A DNA stretch of 64,000 nucleotides from Bact-08 sp964533215 (GTDB lineage: Bacteria > Bacteroidota > Bacteroidia > Bacteroidales > UBA932). A program made the translations under genes and the position numbers. Shown here piece after piece: positions 26,089 to 35,065 of the stretch (position 1 is the stretch's first letter; the number at the start of each line of letters is the position of its first letter). The notes beneath the pieces were generated by a model that worked only from the letters and a program-made list of their open reading frames with translations, did no database searches and was not told the DNA's origin. The DNA is taken from contig CAZHLJ010000002.1 of the NCBI GenBank assembly GCA_964533215.1, forward strand, positions 1-64,000, in the 5' to 3' direction.

Positions 26089-28828
26089 ATTACTGTTGAC
26101 ACTATTAATGGCTGCATTCAGCTTTTCATACTCTGATGCACAGATCGGTAAAATTCAAATTGCCAATGTTGGCAGTGATTCTTTGAAGGTCCTGGTAAAA
26201 AAACACATTGGGTTGGATCTCTTTATCAAGATAGACAAGGGAGATGACTCTCTCAAATTTTCATTCAACTGTGGGCAAAACGATTTGCTGAAAGAGACTT
26301 CAAGGCAGTTGGAGCAGAAAGGTTACTCTATAACAATAATCGGGAACTCCCTTTTTATCCTGAAGGGTGCAGGGATAATGAAGGCTCTGCCTGACGATTA
26401 TTTTCATGACAAAAATAATGGCAGCAATGTAAAATCGGACTATCTCGATGCTATTTCCACAAACGGCCAGGTGGCTGGTTCAGAAAACAAGATTTATAAA
26501 GTGGGTGATCCCAACTTCCCTAAAAAGAGTGGCCGGGCACTACTAAGAGGATACGTTAGGAATCAGGAAAGCGGTGAGCCCTTGTCCGGGGTTACTGTAA
26601 TGATAGAAAAGCCTAACACCGTGGTGACAACCGACAGATTTGGATTCTACAGGATTTTATTGCCTATAGGAGTGTCTGATCTGATACTGAAAGGATATGG
26701 ACTTGTTGATTCAAAACTGATGCTTGAGGTATCAGGAGATGGAGAGATGGATATTGCCATGAAGGATAAGATATACTCCTTGAAAGAATTTGTCCTGACG
26801 GCTGAGAGTGCCCAAAAGGTGAGGACAACTCAGATGGGGATGGAAAAGGTGAAAATTGACAGAATAAAGCATATACCATCAGTCTTTGGCGAGGCCGATG
26901 TGATGAAAGTCGTCCTTACATTACCCGGTGTGAAATCGGTTGGAGAGGCGTCTGGAGGATTCAATGTGAGAGGAGGCGCTACCGATCAAAACCTTATTCT
27001 TTTCAATGACGGAACACTTTATAACCCTACGCATCTTTTTGGACTTTTCTCTGCATTCAACCCCGATGTCGTGGAAGATGTGGAACTCTATAAAAGTACG
27101 ATTCCGGCAAAGTTCGGTGGAAGAATATCTTCTGTCCTTGAAATTAACAGCAGAAACGGTGTCAATAATAAAATCACAGGTTCAGCAGGGATAGGACTTC
27201 TTACAAGCAAGTTTCATATAGAGGGCCCTATTGTAAAAAACAAAACCAACTTTATTGCGGGTGTAAGGACAACATACTCTAACTGGATTCTGGGAGTGCT
27301 GCCAAAAGAGAGTGGGTACAGAGATGGAAAAGCCTCCTTTAATGATGTTACTTTGGGATTGAGTCACAAATTTGATAAATCCAATACCGTTTATCTCTAT
27401 GGATACTATTCCGGGGATGGGTTTAAATTCACTGCAGACACAAGCTATAGGTATCAGAATATAAATGCTTCCGTAAAATGGCGCAACATAATAAGCGACA
27501 AGCACAATATGCTGGTGAGTGCAGGATATGATCAGTATTCCTATAGTAATGAGGAGTCTGGAAACCCGATAAATGGGTATATAATGAAGTTCAATATAAG
27601 ACAGATGTTCCTGAAGACAAATTTCAACACCTTGTTAAATGAGAAACACTCTTTGAACTACGGGCTTAATTCACTCTTTTACAACGTATCTCCAGGAACT
27701 ATGACACCTGCATCAGATGAGTCTCTTGTTGCATCAAAAATCATGGATAAAGAGAAAGCTGTTGAACTAGCATTATATCTCAGCGATAGCTGGACTCTAT
27801 CTGACAGGCTGTCCGTTGACCTAGGCTTGAGATACTCTTTTTACTCTGCCGTGGGGCCGAGGTCATACTACAGATATCTTGGTGAAAACCGAGGGGAGGA
27901 TAATATTACTGATACAATAAGCGTTGGGAGAGGTGGTTTGGTCAAGCCTTATTACGGGCCGGAAATAAGAGTATCTGCAAGATACTCAATAACCGACGAC
28001 CTGTCCTTAAAAGCCGGTTATAACAGTATGCGGCAATATATACATATGCTTTCAAATACGACGGCAGTCTCTCCGACTGATATCTGGAAACTGAGTGATG
28101 CCAATATTGCTCCACAGGAAGGATGGCAGGCTGCTTTCGGTGTGTACAGGAACGTGCTGCGAGGGAGAGTGGAGCTCTCTGTTGAGGGTTATTACAAGGA
28201 GATGAATAAATATCTTGATTATAAGAGTGGAGCTGTACTCAATATGAATGAGAATATTGAGAGGGATGTACTGACTACCAGAGGAAAGGCATATGGAATT
28301 GAAGTTATGGCAAAAAAGACATTGGGTAAACTTAATGGTTGGCTTGCCTATACCTATTCAAGGACACAGCTTAAGGAGAGTGGGAAAAAGGAGGTCTATA
28401 CTATCAATAAAGGAGATTGGTATTCTGCATCTTACGACAAGCCACATGATTTGAAGCTCATATCCAATTATAAATTTACACAACGCTTCAGTATTTCAGT
28501 GAATATGGATTATTCAAGCGGAAGACCTGTCACGGTCCCGATCAGCAAGTATTTTTATGGAAATGGCTACAGACTGTACTACTCAGAAAGAAATGCATAC
28601 AGAATCCCTGATTATTTCAGAATGGATGTCTCTGTTAATGTTGAGCCGAGTCATCATATAACCCTGTTGACACACAGCACGATAACCATCGGGGTTTATA
28701 ACCTGACTGGTCGGAAAAATGCTTTTTCTGTGTATTATGACTCCAATAATGGGACTAAAATCAGGGGCTACAAACTATCTATATACGGAGCTCCTATACC
28801 TTATGTAAATTACAATATTAAATTCTGA
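26081..28828 (+). CDS. TonB-dependent receptor (carboxypeptidase-like domain, plug, barrel)
   Basis: A 915-residue receptor from the ATG at 26081, chosen because a signal peptide follows directly (ending near residue 20, YSDAQ); an earlier in-frame ATG lies inside the previous gene. Residues about 22-100 resemble a degenerate STN domain (KETSRQLEQKGYSITIIGNSLFILKG). A carboxypeptidase-like regulatory domain (about 155-240) with VRNQESGEPLSGV, a plug (about 255-370) with NVRGGATDQNLILFNDG, and a barrel ending in Phe follow. The next gene encodes a DUF4249 lipoprotein 10 bases away. This receptor/DUF4249 pairing is frequent in Bacteroidota, but its substrate is unknown. Confidence 0.92.
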   Translation: MNKLLLTLLMAAFSFSYSDAQIGKIQIANVGSDSLKVLVKKHIGLDLFIKIDKGDDSLKFSFNCGQNDLLKETSRQLEQKGYSITIIGNSLFILKGAGIMKALPDDYFHDKNNGSNVKSDYLDAISTNGQVAGSENKIYKVGDPNFPKKSGRALLRGYVRNQESGEPLSGVTVMIEKPNTVVTTDRFGFYRILLPIGVSDLILKGYGLVDSKLMLEVSGDGEMDIAMKDKIYSLKEFVLTAESAQKVRTTQMGMEKVKIDRIKHIPSVFGEADVMKVVLTLPGVKSVGEASGGFNVRGGATDQNLILFNDGTLYNPTHLFGLFSAFNPDVVEDVELYKSTIPAKFGGRISSVLEINSRNGVNNKITGSAGIGLLTSKFHIEGPIVKNKTNFIAGVRTTYSNWILGVLPKESGYRDGKASFNDVTLGLSHKFDKSNTVYLYGYYSGDGFKFTADTSYRYQNINASVKWRNIISDKHNMLVSAGYDQYSYSNEESGNPINGYIMKFNIRQMFLKTNFNTLLNEKHSLNYGLNSLFYNVSPGTMTPASDESLVASKIMDKEKAVELALYLSDSWTLSDRLSVDLGLRYSFYSAVGPRSYYRYLGENRGEDNITDTISVGRGGLVKPYYGPEIRVSARYSITDDLSLKAGYNSMRQYIHMLSNTTAVSPTDIWKLSDANIAPQEGWQAAFGVYRNVLRGRVELSVEGYYKEMNKYLDYKSGAVLNMNENIERDVLTTRGKAYGIEVMAKKTLGKLNGWLAYTYSRTQLKESGKKEVYTINKGDWYSASYDKPHDLKLISNYKFTQRFSISVNMDYSSGRPVTVPISKYFYGNGYRLYYSERNAYRIPDYFRMDVSVNVEPSHHITLLTHSTITIGVYNLTGRKNAFSVYYDSNNGTKIRGYKLSIYGAPIPYVNYNIKF

Positions 28829-28838
28829 AGATAAGAAG

Positions 28839-29999
28839 ATGAGGAAAATTCTCTATAATATAGCAATGCTCATTGTCTCCACTATATCAGTCAATAGCTG
28901 CATCACACCTTTTGAGCCTAAGGGGATTGAGGGTACAGGAAATATGGTGGTTATCGAGGGAGATATAATCCAGAACGATACAACAAAAGTAATTGTCAGC
29001 AGATCCCTTGTGTTAAGCAAAGAAAATAAGGTCGATTATATTAAGAAAGCACAGGTATGGGTTGAAAGCGAAACCGGGCACATATATTCCGGCTACGAGA
29101 CTCTGAAAAATGGTAAAACAAGCTATTATGTGCTCACAAAAGGTATTGACAGGACTCTTAAATACAAATTGTGCGTAAAGTTATACTCCGGACAACAATA
29201 TGAGTCAGAACTGCTGCCGGTACTTGTCTCTCCCCGGATAGACTCGATAGGTTGCACAACCGACTTTGAGGACAAGACTGCAACATTTTATGTCAATACT
29301 CATGACCAGACGAATAGTACAAAGTATTATAAATGGACATTTACCGAAGCCTGGGAAATTCATTCACAATATTTCTCTACCTATGAATACAACAAGAATT
29401 TCAACAGAATTGACGAAATTCCTTTGGAAAAGAATCGCTATTATTGTTGGGGCGCAGCATCCTCGTCAAACATACTGATTGCCTCTACAGCAAACCTTGC
29501 TCAGGATGTCGTTTATAGAAAACCGCTTGTCTCCTATGGCCCAAACGAAAGAAAAATCAGTGTACTTTATTCGATGGAGCTTGTACAAATGGCAATTTCA
29601 AGAGAGTCTCACCAATATTGGGAGAATCTGAAAAAGAACTCGGATGACATAGGAGGAATTTTTTCTCCTCAGCCAAGTGAAACAGATGGAAATATTCATT
29701 GTGTGAGCAATGCCGCTGAACGAGTTATCGGGTATATAAGTGCAGGGACAATTGACAGAAAGAGAGTGTTTTTTTCTTCAAAAGATATTAGGATATATCA
29801 GGAGCCCCCAAGTTGTGACCTGATCACTGTTAATGCCGAGAATCCACTTCCACTGGGACCTCTTTTCGACGCAGACTATGATGTTATAAGTTACCTGGAT
29901 ATTCCCTATGAATCTGTATGGGCTCATAAGAATTGTGTAGACTGCAGGGTTTGGGGAACAAAGTTCAAACCTCTTTTTTGGCCCAATGACAATATATAA
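28839..29999 (+). CDS. DUF4249 surface lipoprotein
   Basis: A 386-residue lipoprotein whose cysteine is residue 21 (ISVNSC), followed by ITPFEPKGIEGTGNMVVIEG. This opening is characteristic of DUF4249, as is the C-terminal ESVWAHKNCVDCRVWGT with paired cysteines. The body is mainly beta-strands. DUF4249 proteins are encoded next to TonB receptors of the type found just upstream, and are presumed to be their extracellular partners. Two C-terminal cysteines (NCVDC) could form a disulfide or bind metal. The gene ends 11 bases before an MG2-like protein. Confidence 0.85.
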   Translation: MRKILYNIAMLIVSTISVNSCITPFEPKGIEGTGNMVVIEGDIIQNDTTKVIVSRSLVLSKENKVDYIKKAQVWVESETGHIYSGYETLKNGKTSYYVLTKGIDRTLKYKLCVKLYSGQQYESELLPVLVSPRIDSIGCTTDFEDKTATFYVNTHDQTNSTKYYKWTFTEAWEIHSQYFSTYEYNKNFNRIDEIPLEKNRYYCWGAASSSNILIASTANLAQDVVYRKPLVSYGPNERKISVLYSMELVQMAISRESHQYWENLKKNSDDIGGIFSPQPSETDGNIHCVSNAAERVIGYISAGTIDRKRVFFSSKDIRIYQEPPSCDLITVNAENPLPLGPLFDADYDVISYLDIPYESVWAHKNCVDCRVWGTKFKPLFWPNDNI

Positions 30000-30010
30000 A
30001 CCCAATCTCA

Positions 30011-31744
30011 ATGAAAAAAAACATTCTTTGCTCACTATTCGCTGCACTTTTACTCCCGGCAGTTTTTAATATTGCTCTCTGCAATGCAGAGGGTAGGGTT
30101 ATAGAAAGATTGTACACAGCAACGGACAAAGGAGCTTATATCTCAGGGGAGGCAATGTGGATTTCAGTCTACTGTTTCGATATTTCAAACAATAGTTGTA
30201 CACTGTCAGGACTAAGCAACATCGCTTATCTGGAAGTGCATAATTCTACAGGCATTGCCTGCACATGTAAAATTGCGCTCAAGAGCGGGCGGGGGAGTGG
30301 CAGGCTCGTCTTGCCCCCAACTTTACCCACAGGGAACTATAGACTGATTGGATATACAAAACAGATGCTTAATGAAGATTCGGTAGTCTTTTCAGATAAG
30401 CTCATATCGATATACAACACTCTCACATCTGATCGTGTCCCTGGTAATGTAGAGGTCAAAATTGGCTCCGGACAGAGTAACCGACCAGCCAACAAATCTC
30501 AATTGATAAAGCCCACTGACAGTACGATTATTCTAAAAGTCAACGGCAATAAAGACGCAATTTTAAAAAACAATCATATTCTATTGTCTGTTGCAAATGC
30601 CGGCAAAGAAAGAGTTACGCTGAATATTTCCGTTGTAAAGGAAGATTCCATTCCAGCACCGTCGGCAGCAGATATATCATCTGTTCTTTCCGGATATATG
30701 TCAAAAGTAGGAAATGTCAATTTTACAGATAGGTATACTCCAGAATATGAAGGAGAAATTATCAAGGGCAAGATTTTCTATAATGGACCGGGTTTGATTT
30801 CAGAACAGATAGTTTTCTTGTCTGCAGCAAGGGGAATATCGGATATCTATTCCTCTCTGGTTGACAGTAAAGGTAATATCGCATTTTATACCAATTCTAT
30901 TTATGGCGATAGAGAAATTATTCTTGAAGTTCCTAAAGCGGACACAAGCAGTAAGATATCATTTGAAATTAATGACCCTTTTCTGAGAGCATCTATAAAA
31001 ACCATTCCCGGACTTTGTCTGAGCAAAAATGTGGAGCAGTCATTGAGTGAAAGGAGTATTGAAATGCAGATTGGAAGAAGATTTGAGGCTGATACACTTT
31101 TTGAAAAGATTCAAGTACACAATGATCCCCTTTTAAGAGTCAAACCCATTGTATACAATCTGGACGAATATACCAGATTCCCCTTTATGCAGGACGTTGT
31201 AGTGGAATTCATTTCTGAATTGAGATTCAGGAACATTGATGGTAAGACAGATCTTCAGATGAGGTTGGAAGAGGGTTTTAAGACAATGGTATATTCGAGA
31301 AACAACACTCTTGTTCTTATAGACGGCATACCGGTTTTTGATCATAAAAAAGTCCTTGATTATGATCCGCTTAAGGTAAAAAGTCTTTCATTGTATGGGA
31401 AAAGATATGCGATTGGAGTCGCTGGTTTTTCCGGAATTGTATCTCTTAAGACTTATAAAGGGGATTATTCCGGCCTTAAATTTGATAAAAACGTAAGAAT
31501 TATGGATTTTCAAGGAGCCTTATATCCATGCCGGTTTACGGCTAAAGAGCTTGTAAATGCATCCAGAATCCCGGACCTTAGGAGTACCTTGTTTTTTGAC
31601 CCTCAGATTGATATTGAACCAGGAGGAAAAAAAGACCTGACAATTTATACACCATCTTATTCTGGAACCTTCAAGATAACTGTTGAGGGAGTAGACCAAA
31701 AAGGGAAACCATTCTTAAGGGAATCTTTTTTTACTGTTAAGTAA
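30011..31744 (+). CDS. MG2-like secreted protein with TonB-plug-like C-terminus
   Basis: A 577-residue exported protein with a signal peptide ending near residue 26. The opening of the mature part, IERLYTATDKGAYISGEAMW, matches the macroglobulin MG2-type domain in many Bacteroidota envelope proteins. Further beta-sandwich domains follow (about 245-330). Residues about 405-490 resemble an isolated TonB plug, with VLIDGIPVFDHKKVL and GVAGFSGIVSLKTYKGD, but there is no barrel after it. It is shorter than the roughly 800-residue relatives I recall. It closes locus C and probably sits at the periplasmic or outer face near the receptor; the mechanism is unknown. Confidence 0.72.
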   Translation: MKKNILCSLFAALLLPAVFNIALCNAEGRVIERLYTATDKGAYISGEAMWISVYCFDISNNSCTLSGLSNIAYLEVHNSTGIACTCKIALKSGRGSGRLVLPPTLPTGNYRLIGYTKQMLNEDSVVFSDKLISIYNTLTSDRVPGNVEVKIGSGQSNRPANKSQLIKPTDSTIILKVNGNKDAILKNNHILLSVANAGKERVTLNISVVKEDSIPAPSAADISSVLSGYMSKVGNVNFTDRYTPEYEGEIIKGKIFYNGPGLISEQIVFLSAARGISDIYSSLVDSKGNIAFYTNSIYGDREIILEVPKADTSSKISFEINDPFLRASIKTIPGLCLSKNVEQSLSERSIEMQIGRRFEADTLFEKIQVHNDPLLRVKPIVYNLDEYTRFPFMQDVVVEFISELRFRNIDGKTDLQMRLEEGFKTMVYSRNNTLVLIDGIPVFDHKKVLDYDPLKVKSLSLYGKRYAIGVAGFSGIVSLKTYKGDYSGLKFDKNVRIMDFQGALYPCRFTAKELVNASRIPDLRSTLFFDPQIDIEPGGKKDLTIYTPSYSGTFKITVEGVDQKGKPFLRESFFTVK

Positions 31745-31764
31745 TTGTTTCAAGAGTCTGGATA

Positions 31765-31796
31765 TTTGGGATTATTACCCCATTTTACTATTTTTG
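31765..31796 (+). promoter_or_regulatory. Promoter of the porin gene (TTTG-20-TATTTTTG)
   Basis: TTTG (31765-31768) and TATTTTTG (31789-31796) match both parts of the Bacteroidota consensus with a 20-base spacer. Transcription should begin near 31802, leaving about 20 bases before the ATG at 31823. This separates the porin and acetyltransferase pair from locus C. Confidence 0.7.
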
Positions 31797-31822
31797 CGCC
31801 CTAAATAAAATTCCCATTATAA

Positions 31823-32818
31823 ATGAGACTCTTTCTTTTTGTTCTTTCCATTCTGTCGTCATCCTGTTTTCTTACTGCCCAGGAAAAGAATCTGGGAACC
31901 CTTCCAAGGTTCGACTTTACTCTTAAAACGAAATATGAATATATACCGGAATCTAACATTGGAAGATTTTCTGTACGAAACTCCAGAGTTGGACTTTCGG
32001 GGAGCATCTCACCAGATGTTTCTTACAGGGTACAGCTTGAGTTGAGCAATACCGGTAAATTTGAAGTGTTGGACCTGTACGGCAATGTGAAATTGTTCAA
32101 AGGTTTTGACTTAACAATAGGGCAGTCAAGTATTCCTGTCTTTAATACATATCAGATAACTCCGGCTCAGATGCTTTTTGCCAACAGGACATTTCTTGGA
32201 AAATTCATATCAGGAAGCAGAGATATAGGATTATTGGCAAACTATCAGTTTGGGATATGTAAAACTCCTGTTGCACTGCAATTTGGTGTTTTTAATGGTT
32301 CGACAATCAACAACCCTGTCTGGACAAATAGGCCCTCTTATTCGGCAAGATTATTAGTGGGTAACATGTGCGGACTAAGAGCTACCGCAAAAATCTATCG
32401 TTATCCTTTAGCCTCAGAAACGGATTATATGATATGTGGCGCAGACCTGCGATATGGTGGAGAAAAATTCAAGATAGAATCAGAGGTTATGAACAGGCAT
32501 AACTACTTCAATGGTGTGGATAGATTTACCTCTTGCCTTCAGGGTGCATACTCTTTCACTTTAAAAGAAGGCGGATTGGTCAAGAATATTATTCCCGCAT
32601 TAAGATGGGATGGGATAGGGGAGAACATCAGGGAATCCGGTTTTGACGTTAACAGATTGACGGCCGGCATCTCTCTTGGACTCACATCTAAGCCTTTCAC
32701 CTCTCTTATTAGATTTGATTATGAATGGTATTTTGTTAAAAATCCAATTCAAGAGCTATCTTTATATGATGAAATCTGTTCCAATAAATTTACGATGGAA
32801 CTGTTGATACAACTATAA
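31823..32818 (+). CDS. Outer-membrane porin (OprO/OprP-like)
   Basis: A 331-residue protein with a signal peptide ending near residue 20 (CFLTAQ). The mature sequence is a run of amphipathic strands with the pattern of phosphate-selective porin O/P relatives: an early SVRNSRVGLSGSISPDVSYRV-like pair of strands, LYGNVKLFKGFDLTIGQSS, and an aromatic-rich end. It should form a small barrel for passive diffusion of solutes, perhaps anions. It has its own strong promoter and is followed 4 bases later by an acetyltransferase. The preferred solute cannot be told from the sequence. Confidence 0.8.
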   Translation: MRLFLFVLSILSSSCFLTAQEKNLGTLPRFDFTLKTKYEYIPESNIGRFSVRNSRVGLSGSISPDVSYRVQLELSNTGKFEVLDLYGNVKLFKGFDLTIGQSSIPVFNTYQITPAQMLFANRTFLGKFISGSRDIGLLANYQFGICKTPVALQFGVFNGSTINNPVWTNRPSYSARLLVGNMCGLRATAKIYRYPLASETDYMICGADLRYGGEKFKIESEVMNRHNYFNGVDRFTSCLQGAYSFTLKEGGLVKNIIPALRWDGIGENIRESGFDVNRLTAGISLGLTSKPFTSLIRFDYEWYFVKNPIQELSLYDEICSNKFTMELLIQL

Positions 32819-32822
32819 GCTT

Positions 32823-33275
32823 ATGAAAATAATAATAAGAGGGGCGGATACCAGGGACAGTCAGGAAATTGTGAATTTCCAGCAGGAGATGGCACTTGAG
32901 ACGGAAAATCTTTACCTTGACAAGGATGTGCTTACTCGAGGAGTGCATTCGGTCCTTAATGATCCGACAAAGGCAAGATACTTTGTCGCCGAATCGGATG
33001 GTGTGACTATAGGTATGCTTATGATCACTCTTGAATGGAGCGACTGGCGTAATGGTTGGGTTTGGTGGATACAATCTGTCTATACAAAGCCTGGATATAG
33101 AAAAATGGGCGTTTATAAATTGCTCTATGACCATGTCAGGAAGATAGTGGAGGCGTCTGAAGATATAAAAGGCATAAGGCTTTATGTTGATAAAAGAAAC
33201 ATAAGGGCACAGAAGGTTTATGAATCACTTGGCATGACAGGAGACCATTATACAACATATGAGTGGATGAAATAG
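32823..33275 (+). CDS. GNAT family N-acetyltransferase
   Basis: A 150-residue single-domain GNAT enzyme that transfers an acetyl group from acetyl-CoA to an amine. The core strand and acetyl-CoA loop are visible as WWIQSVYTKPGYRKMGVYKLL (about 80-100), though the loop departs from the usual Q/RxxGxG/A pattern, reading RKMGVY. The C-terminal part, NIRAQKVYESLGM, is the normal GNAT motif B. It lies 4 bases after the porin gene, so it is co-transcribed from that promoter. The acceptor substrate is unknown. Confidence 0.88.
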   Translation: MKIIIRGADTRDSQEIVNFQQEMALETENLYLDKDVLTRGVHSVLNDPTKARYFVAESDGVTIGMLMITLEWSDWRNGWVWWIQSVYTKPGYRKMGVYKLLYDHVRKIVEASEDIKGIRLYVDKRNIRAQKVYESLGMTGDHYTTYEWMK

Positions 33276-33291
33276 ATTTCGCTCATAAAAC

Positions 33292-33333
33292 AAGAGTCCC
33301 CATACAACATTTGCTGTATGGGGACTCTTTTTT
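33292..33333 (+). terminator. Strong terminator shared by GNAT and RRM genes
   Basis: A perfect 15-base-pair stem (33292-33306 with 33315-33329) encloses an 8-base loop and is followed by a T run on the + strand, ending the porin-GNAT message. On the - strand the hairpin lies just past the RRM stop codon and is followed by TTGTTTTATG, so it probably also ends that gene. It appears to be a bidirectional terminator. Confidence 0.9.
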
Positions 33334-33343
33334 AAGCTATAGA

Positions 33344-33658
33344 TTAGTATCTTCTTCTAGAATCTTCTCTTTTGCCATAACCACCGCCGAAACCACCACG
33401 GCTGTTGTCTCTGCTCTCTCTAGGTTTAGCAACGTTAACGTTGATAACCTTTCCGTCGTATTGACCACCGTTAAGATCTTTGATTGCTTTTTCGCCTTCT
33501 GCCTCGTTTGGCATTTCAACAAAACCAAATCCTCTAGATCTTCCTGTTTCTCTGTCTAAAATAACTTTAGCAGATGTGATTTCTCCGAATTCTCCGAATA
33601 GTTCTTTAAGATCAGCGTCATTTACGCCATAACTTAAATTTGAAATAAAAATGTTCAT
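33344..33658 (-). CDS. RRM-domain RNA-binding protein
   Basis: A 104-residue protein that is almost entirely one RNA recognition motif. RNP2 (NIFISNL) is at 2-8 and RNP1 (RGFGFVEM) at 42-49, with the aromatic residues that stack on RNA bases present. A short Arg/Gly-rich basic tail (about 82-104) follows. Such proteins are common in Bacteroidota, where RRM-1 proteins have been linked to control of surface-polysaccharide and nutrient genes at the RNA level. It is monocistronic, with its own promoter about 140 bases upstream and a long leader. The targets cannot be read from the sequence. Confidence 0.95.
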   Translation of the reverse strand: MNIFISNLSYGVNDADLKELFGEFGEITSAKVILDRETGRSRGFGFVEMPNEAEGEKAIKDLNGGQYDGKVINVNVAKPRESRDNSRGGFGGGYGKREDSRRRY

Positions 33659-33755
33659 TAAATAAACTTTAATAAATAAGTAAATAAATAATTGATTGAA
33701 TGGGTGTTAATAAAAATTAAAGTCTACTTAACAAAATCTTATAATAAAAACAGAA

Positions 33756-33770
33756 AAAGCTAGATGCTTT
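33756..33770 (-). promoter_or_regulatory. Small hairpin in the RRM gene leader
   Basis: Within the predicted leader, AAAGC and GCTTT pair around 5 bases on the - strand and are followed by TTTCTGTTTTT. This looks like a weak terminator or attenuator that the RNA-binding product itself might influence. The stem is only 5 pairs, so chance is a real alternative. Confidence 0.3.
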
Positions 33771-33799
33771 GAATAATTGGAGCTAACACTCATACGCCG

Positions 33800-33829
33800 C
33801 AAATGTAACACAATTTATTGATTAAACAA
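33800..33829 (-). promoter_or_regulatory. Promoter of the RRM gene (TTG-19-TACATTTG)
   Basis: Read on the - strand, TTG (33829-33827) and TACATTTG (33807-33800) are separated by 19 bases, matching the Bacteroidota consensus. The start site should lie near 33794, giving a leader of roughly 135 bases before the ATG at 33658, which is long for this genome. The rest of the 33659-33846 gap is A/T-rich and shows no other gene. Confidence 0.6.
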
Positions 33830-33846
33830 TTTATTTTTTTATTGGC

Positions 33847-35019
33847 ATGCTTGTTGAGGCTTTTTTTATTAAATTGAAATTCAGAAAATTCGAAATGTTA
33901 AGAGATGTCCGATATAAAGATATTGAGCAAGTGTTTAAGACTCCTGTTGTTCAACAGACAGCGTTTTGGTCTAAAATTAAAAAGCAGTTAGGTGTAGAAT
34001 CTTTAGCCCTGAATTTTAAGGTAAGAAAATCTTTGATTAATGATTCAGGTGATGGGAAGGGATACATTATTTCTGACCTTCTGATACTGCTTATGCGGCC
34101 TGATGTAAATCATTATATAGCGTATGTGCCGTATGGTCCTGAAATTGAACCTAACGAAGATGCTCAAGGTGTTTTTCTCGAAGAGCTGTCCGAGCAGTTG
34201 AGACCATTCCTACCCAGAAATTGTATTATGATAAGATATGACCTTGCATGGGAGTCTCTTTGGGCCAACGAAGGAAGTTATTATGATGTGTCAGGTGGCT
34301 GGATGGGACCTCCGGAAAAGAATCTGCAGGAGCTGCGTGTTAACATGTGCACTGCTAAAAGCAATTTAAGAAAAGCAGGCTCAAATATACTACCTTCAAA
34401 TACAATCTATCTAAACTTGTCCAGGAGTAAAGAATTACTGCTTCAAGGGATGAAGCCAAAAACCCGCTACAATATAATGCTGTCAGGAAGAAAAGGCGTT
34501 AATGTGCGCATTGCAGGGTTGGAAAATCTGGGCTTATGGTATGAATTATACACAGAGACTGCTGCCAGAAATAATTTTTACCTGCACTCAATAGAATACT
34601 TTCGTGTAATCCTCACAGAGAGAGCAAATGACACACTTTCTCCGGCAGAAGTACTTCTTCTGATTGCTGAGGTTGACTCTATTCCTCTTGCCGCAATGTT
34701 CTTGGTGATATCCGGAAACAGGGCAACATACTTGTATGGAGCCTCCTCCTCTCAAAGCAGGAACTACATGGCAACCTATTCCTTGCAATGGAGAGCAATC
34801 TCAATAGCCAAGGAGAAGGGTTGCAATCAATATGATATGTTTGGCGTCTCACCCAATGCTGACCCTTCTCACCCAATGTACGGATTGTACAGGTTTAAGA
34901 CAGGTTTTGGAGGTAAGCTATTCCACAGCATGGGCTGCTGGGACTATCCGCTGGATCAGAAGAAGTATGCTTACTATTGTGCTTCTGAGATGTGGCAGCA
35001 GGGGTATCATCTGGGTTGA
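33847..35019 (+). CDS. FemAB/FemX-like aminoacyltransferase
   Basis: A protein of 390 residues, or 374 if it starts at the second in-frame ATG (33895), which gives MLRDVRYKDIEQV and fits the family opening better. Two GNAT-like halves are expected. The C-terminal half has YLYGASSSQSRNYMATYSLQW and the family hallmark NADPSHPMYGLYRFKTGFGG (about 338-358). Characterised FemABX enzymes add amino acids from aminoacyl-tRNA to the lipid II stem peptide. Many Bacteroidota homologues lack a known interpeptide bridge, so the acceptor may differ. It appears monocistronic, followed by a new -7 element. Confidence 0.85.
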   Translation: MLVEAFFIKLKFRKFEMLRDVRYKDIEQVFKTPVVQQTAFWSKIKKQLGVESLALNFKVRKSLINDSGDGKGYIISDLLILLMRPDVNHYIAYVPYGPEIEPNEDAQGVFLEELSEQLRPFLPRNCIMIRYDLAWESLWANEGSYYDVSGGWMGPPEKNLQELRVNMCTAKSNLRKAGSNILPSNTIYLNLSRSKELLLQGMKPKTRYNIMLSGRKGVNVRIAGLENLGLWYELYTETAARNNFYLHSIEYFRVILTERANDTLSPAEVLLLIAEVDSIPLAAMFLVISGNRATYLYGASSSQSRNYMATYSLQWRAISIAKEKGCNQYDMFGVSPNADPSHPMYGLYRFKTGFGGKLFHSMGCWDYPLDQKKYAYYCASEMWQQGYHLG

Positions 35020-35025
35020 CTACCC

Positions 35026-35033
35026 TAAATTTG
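35026..35033 (+). promoter_or_regulatory. Promoter -7 element (TAAATTTG) before the Pr6Pr gene
   Basis: TAAATTTG matches the -7 consensus and lies 32 bases before the ATG at 35066. No convincing -33 TTTG is present at the right distance, so the call rests on one element only. Confidence 0.4.
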
Positions 35034-35065
35034 CATTAAATAAAAAGATGTCTTAAAATTGTATC

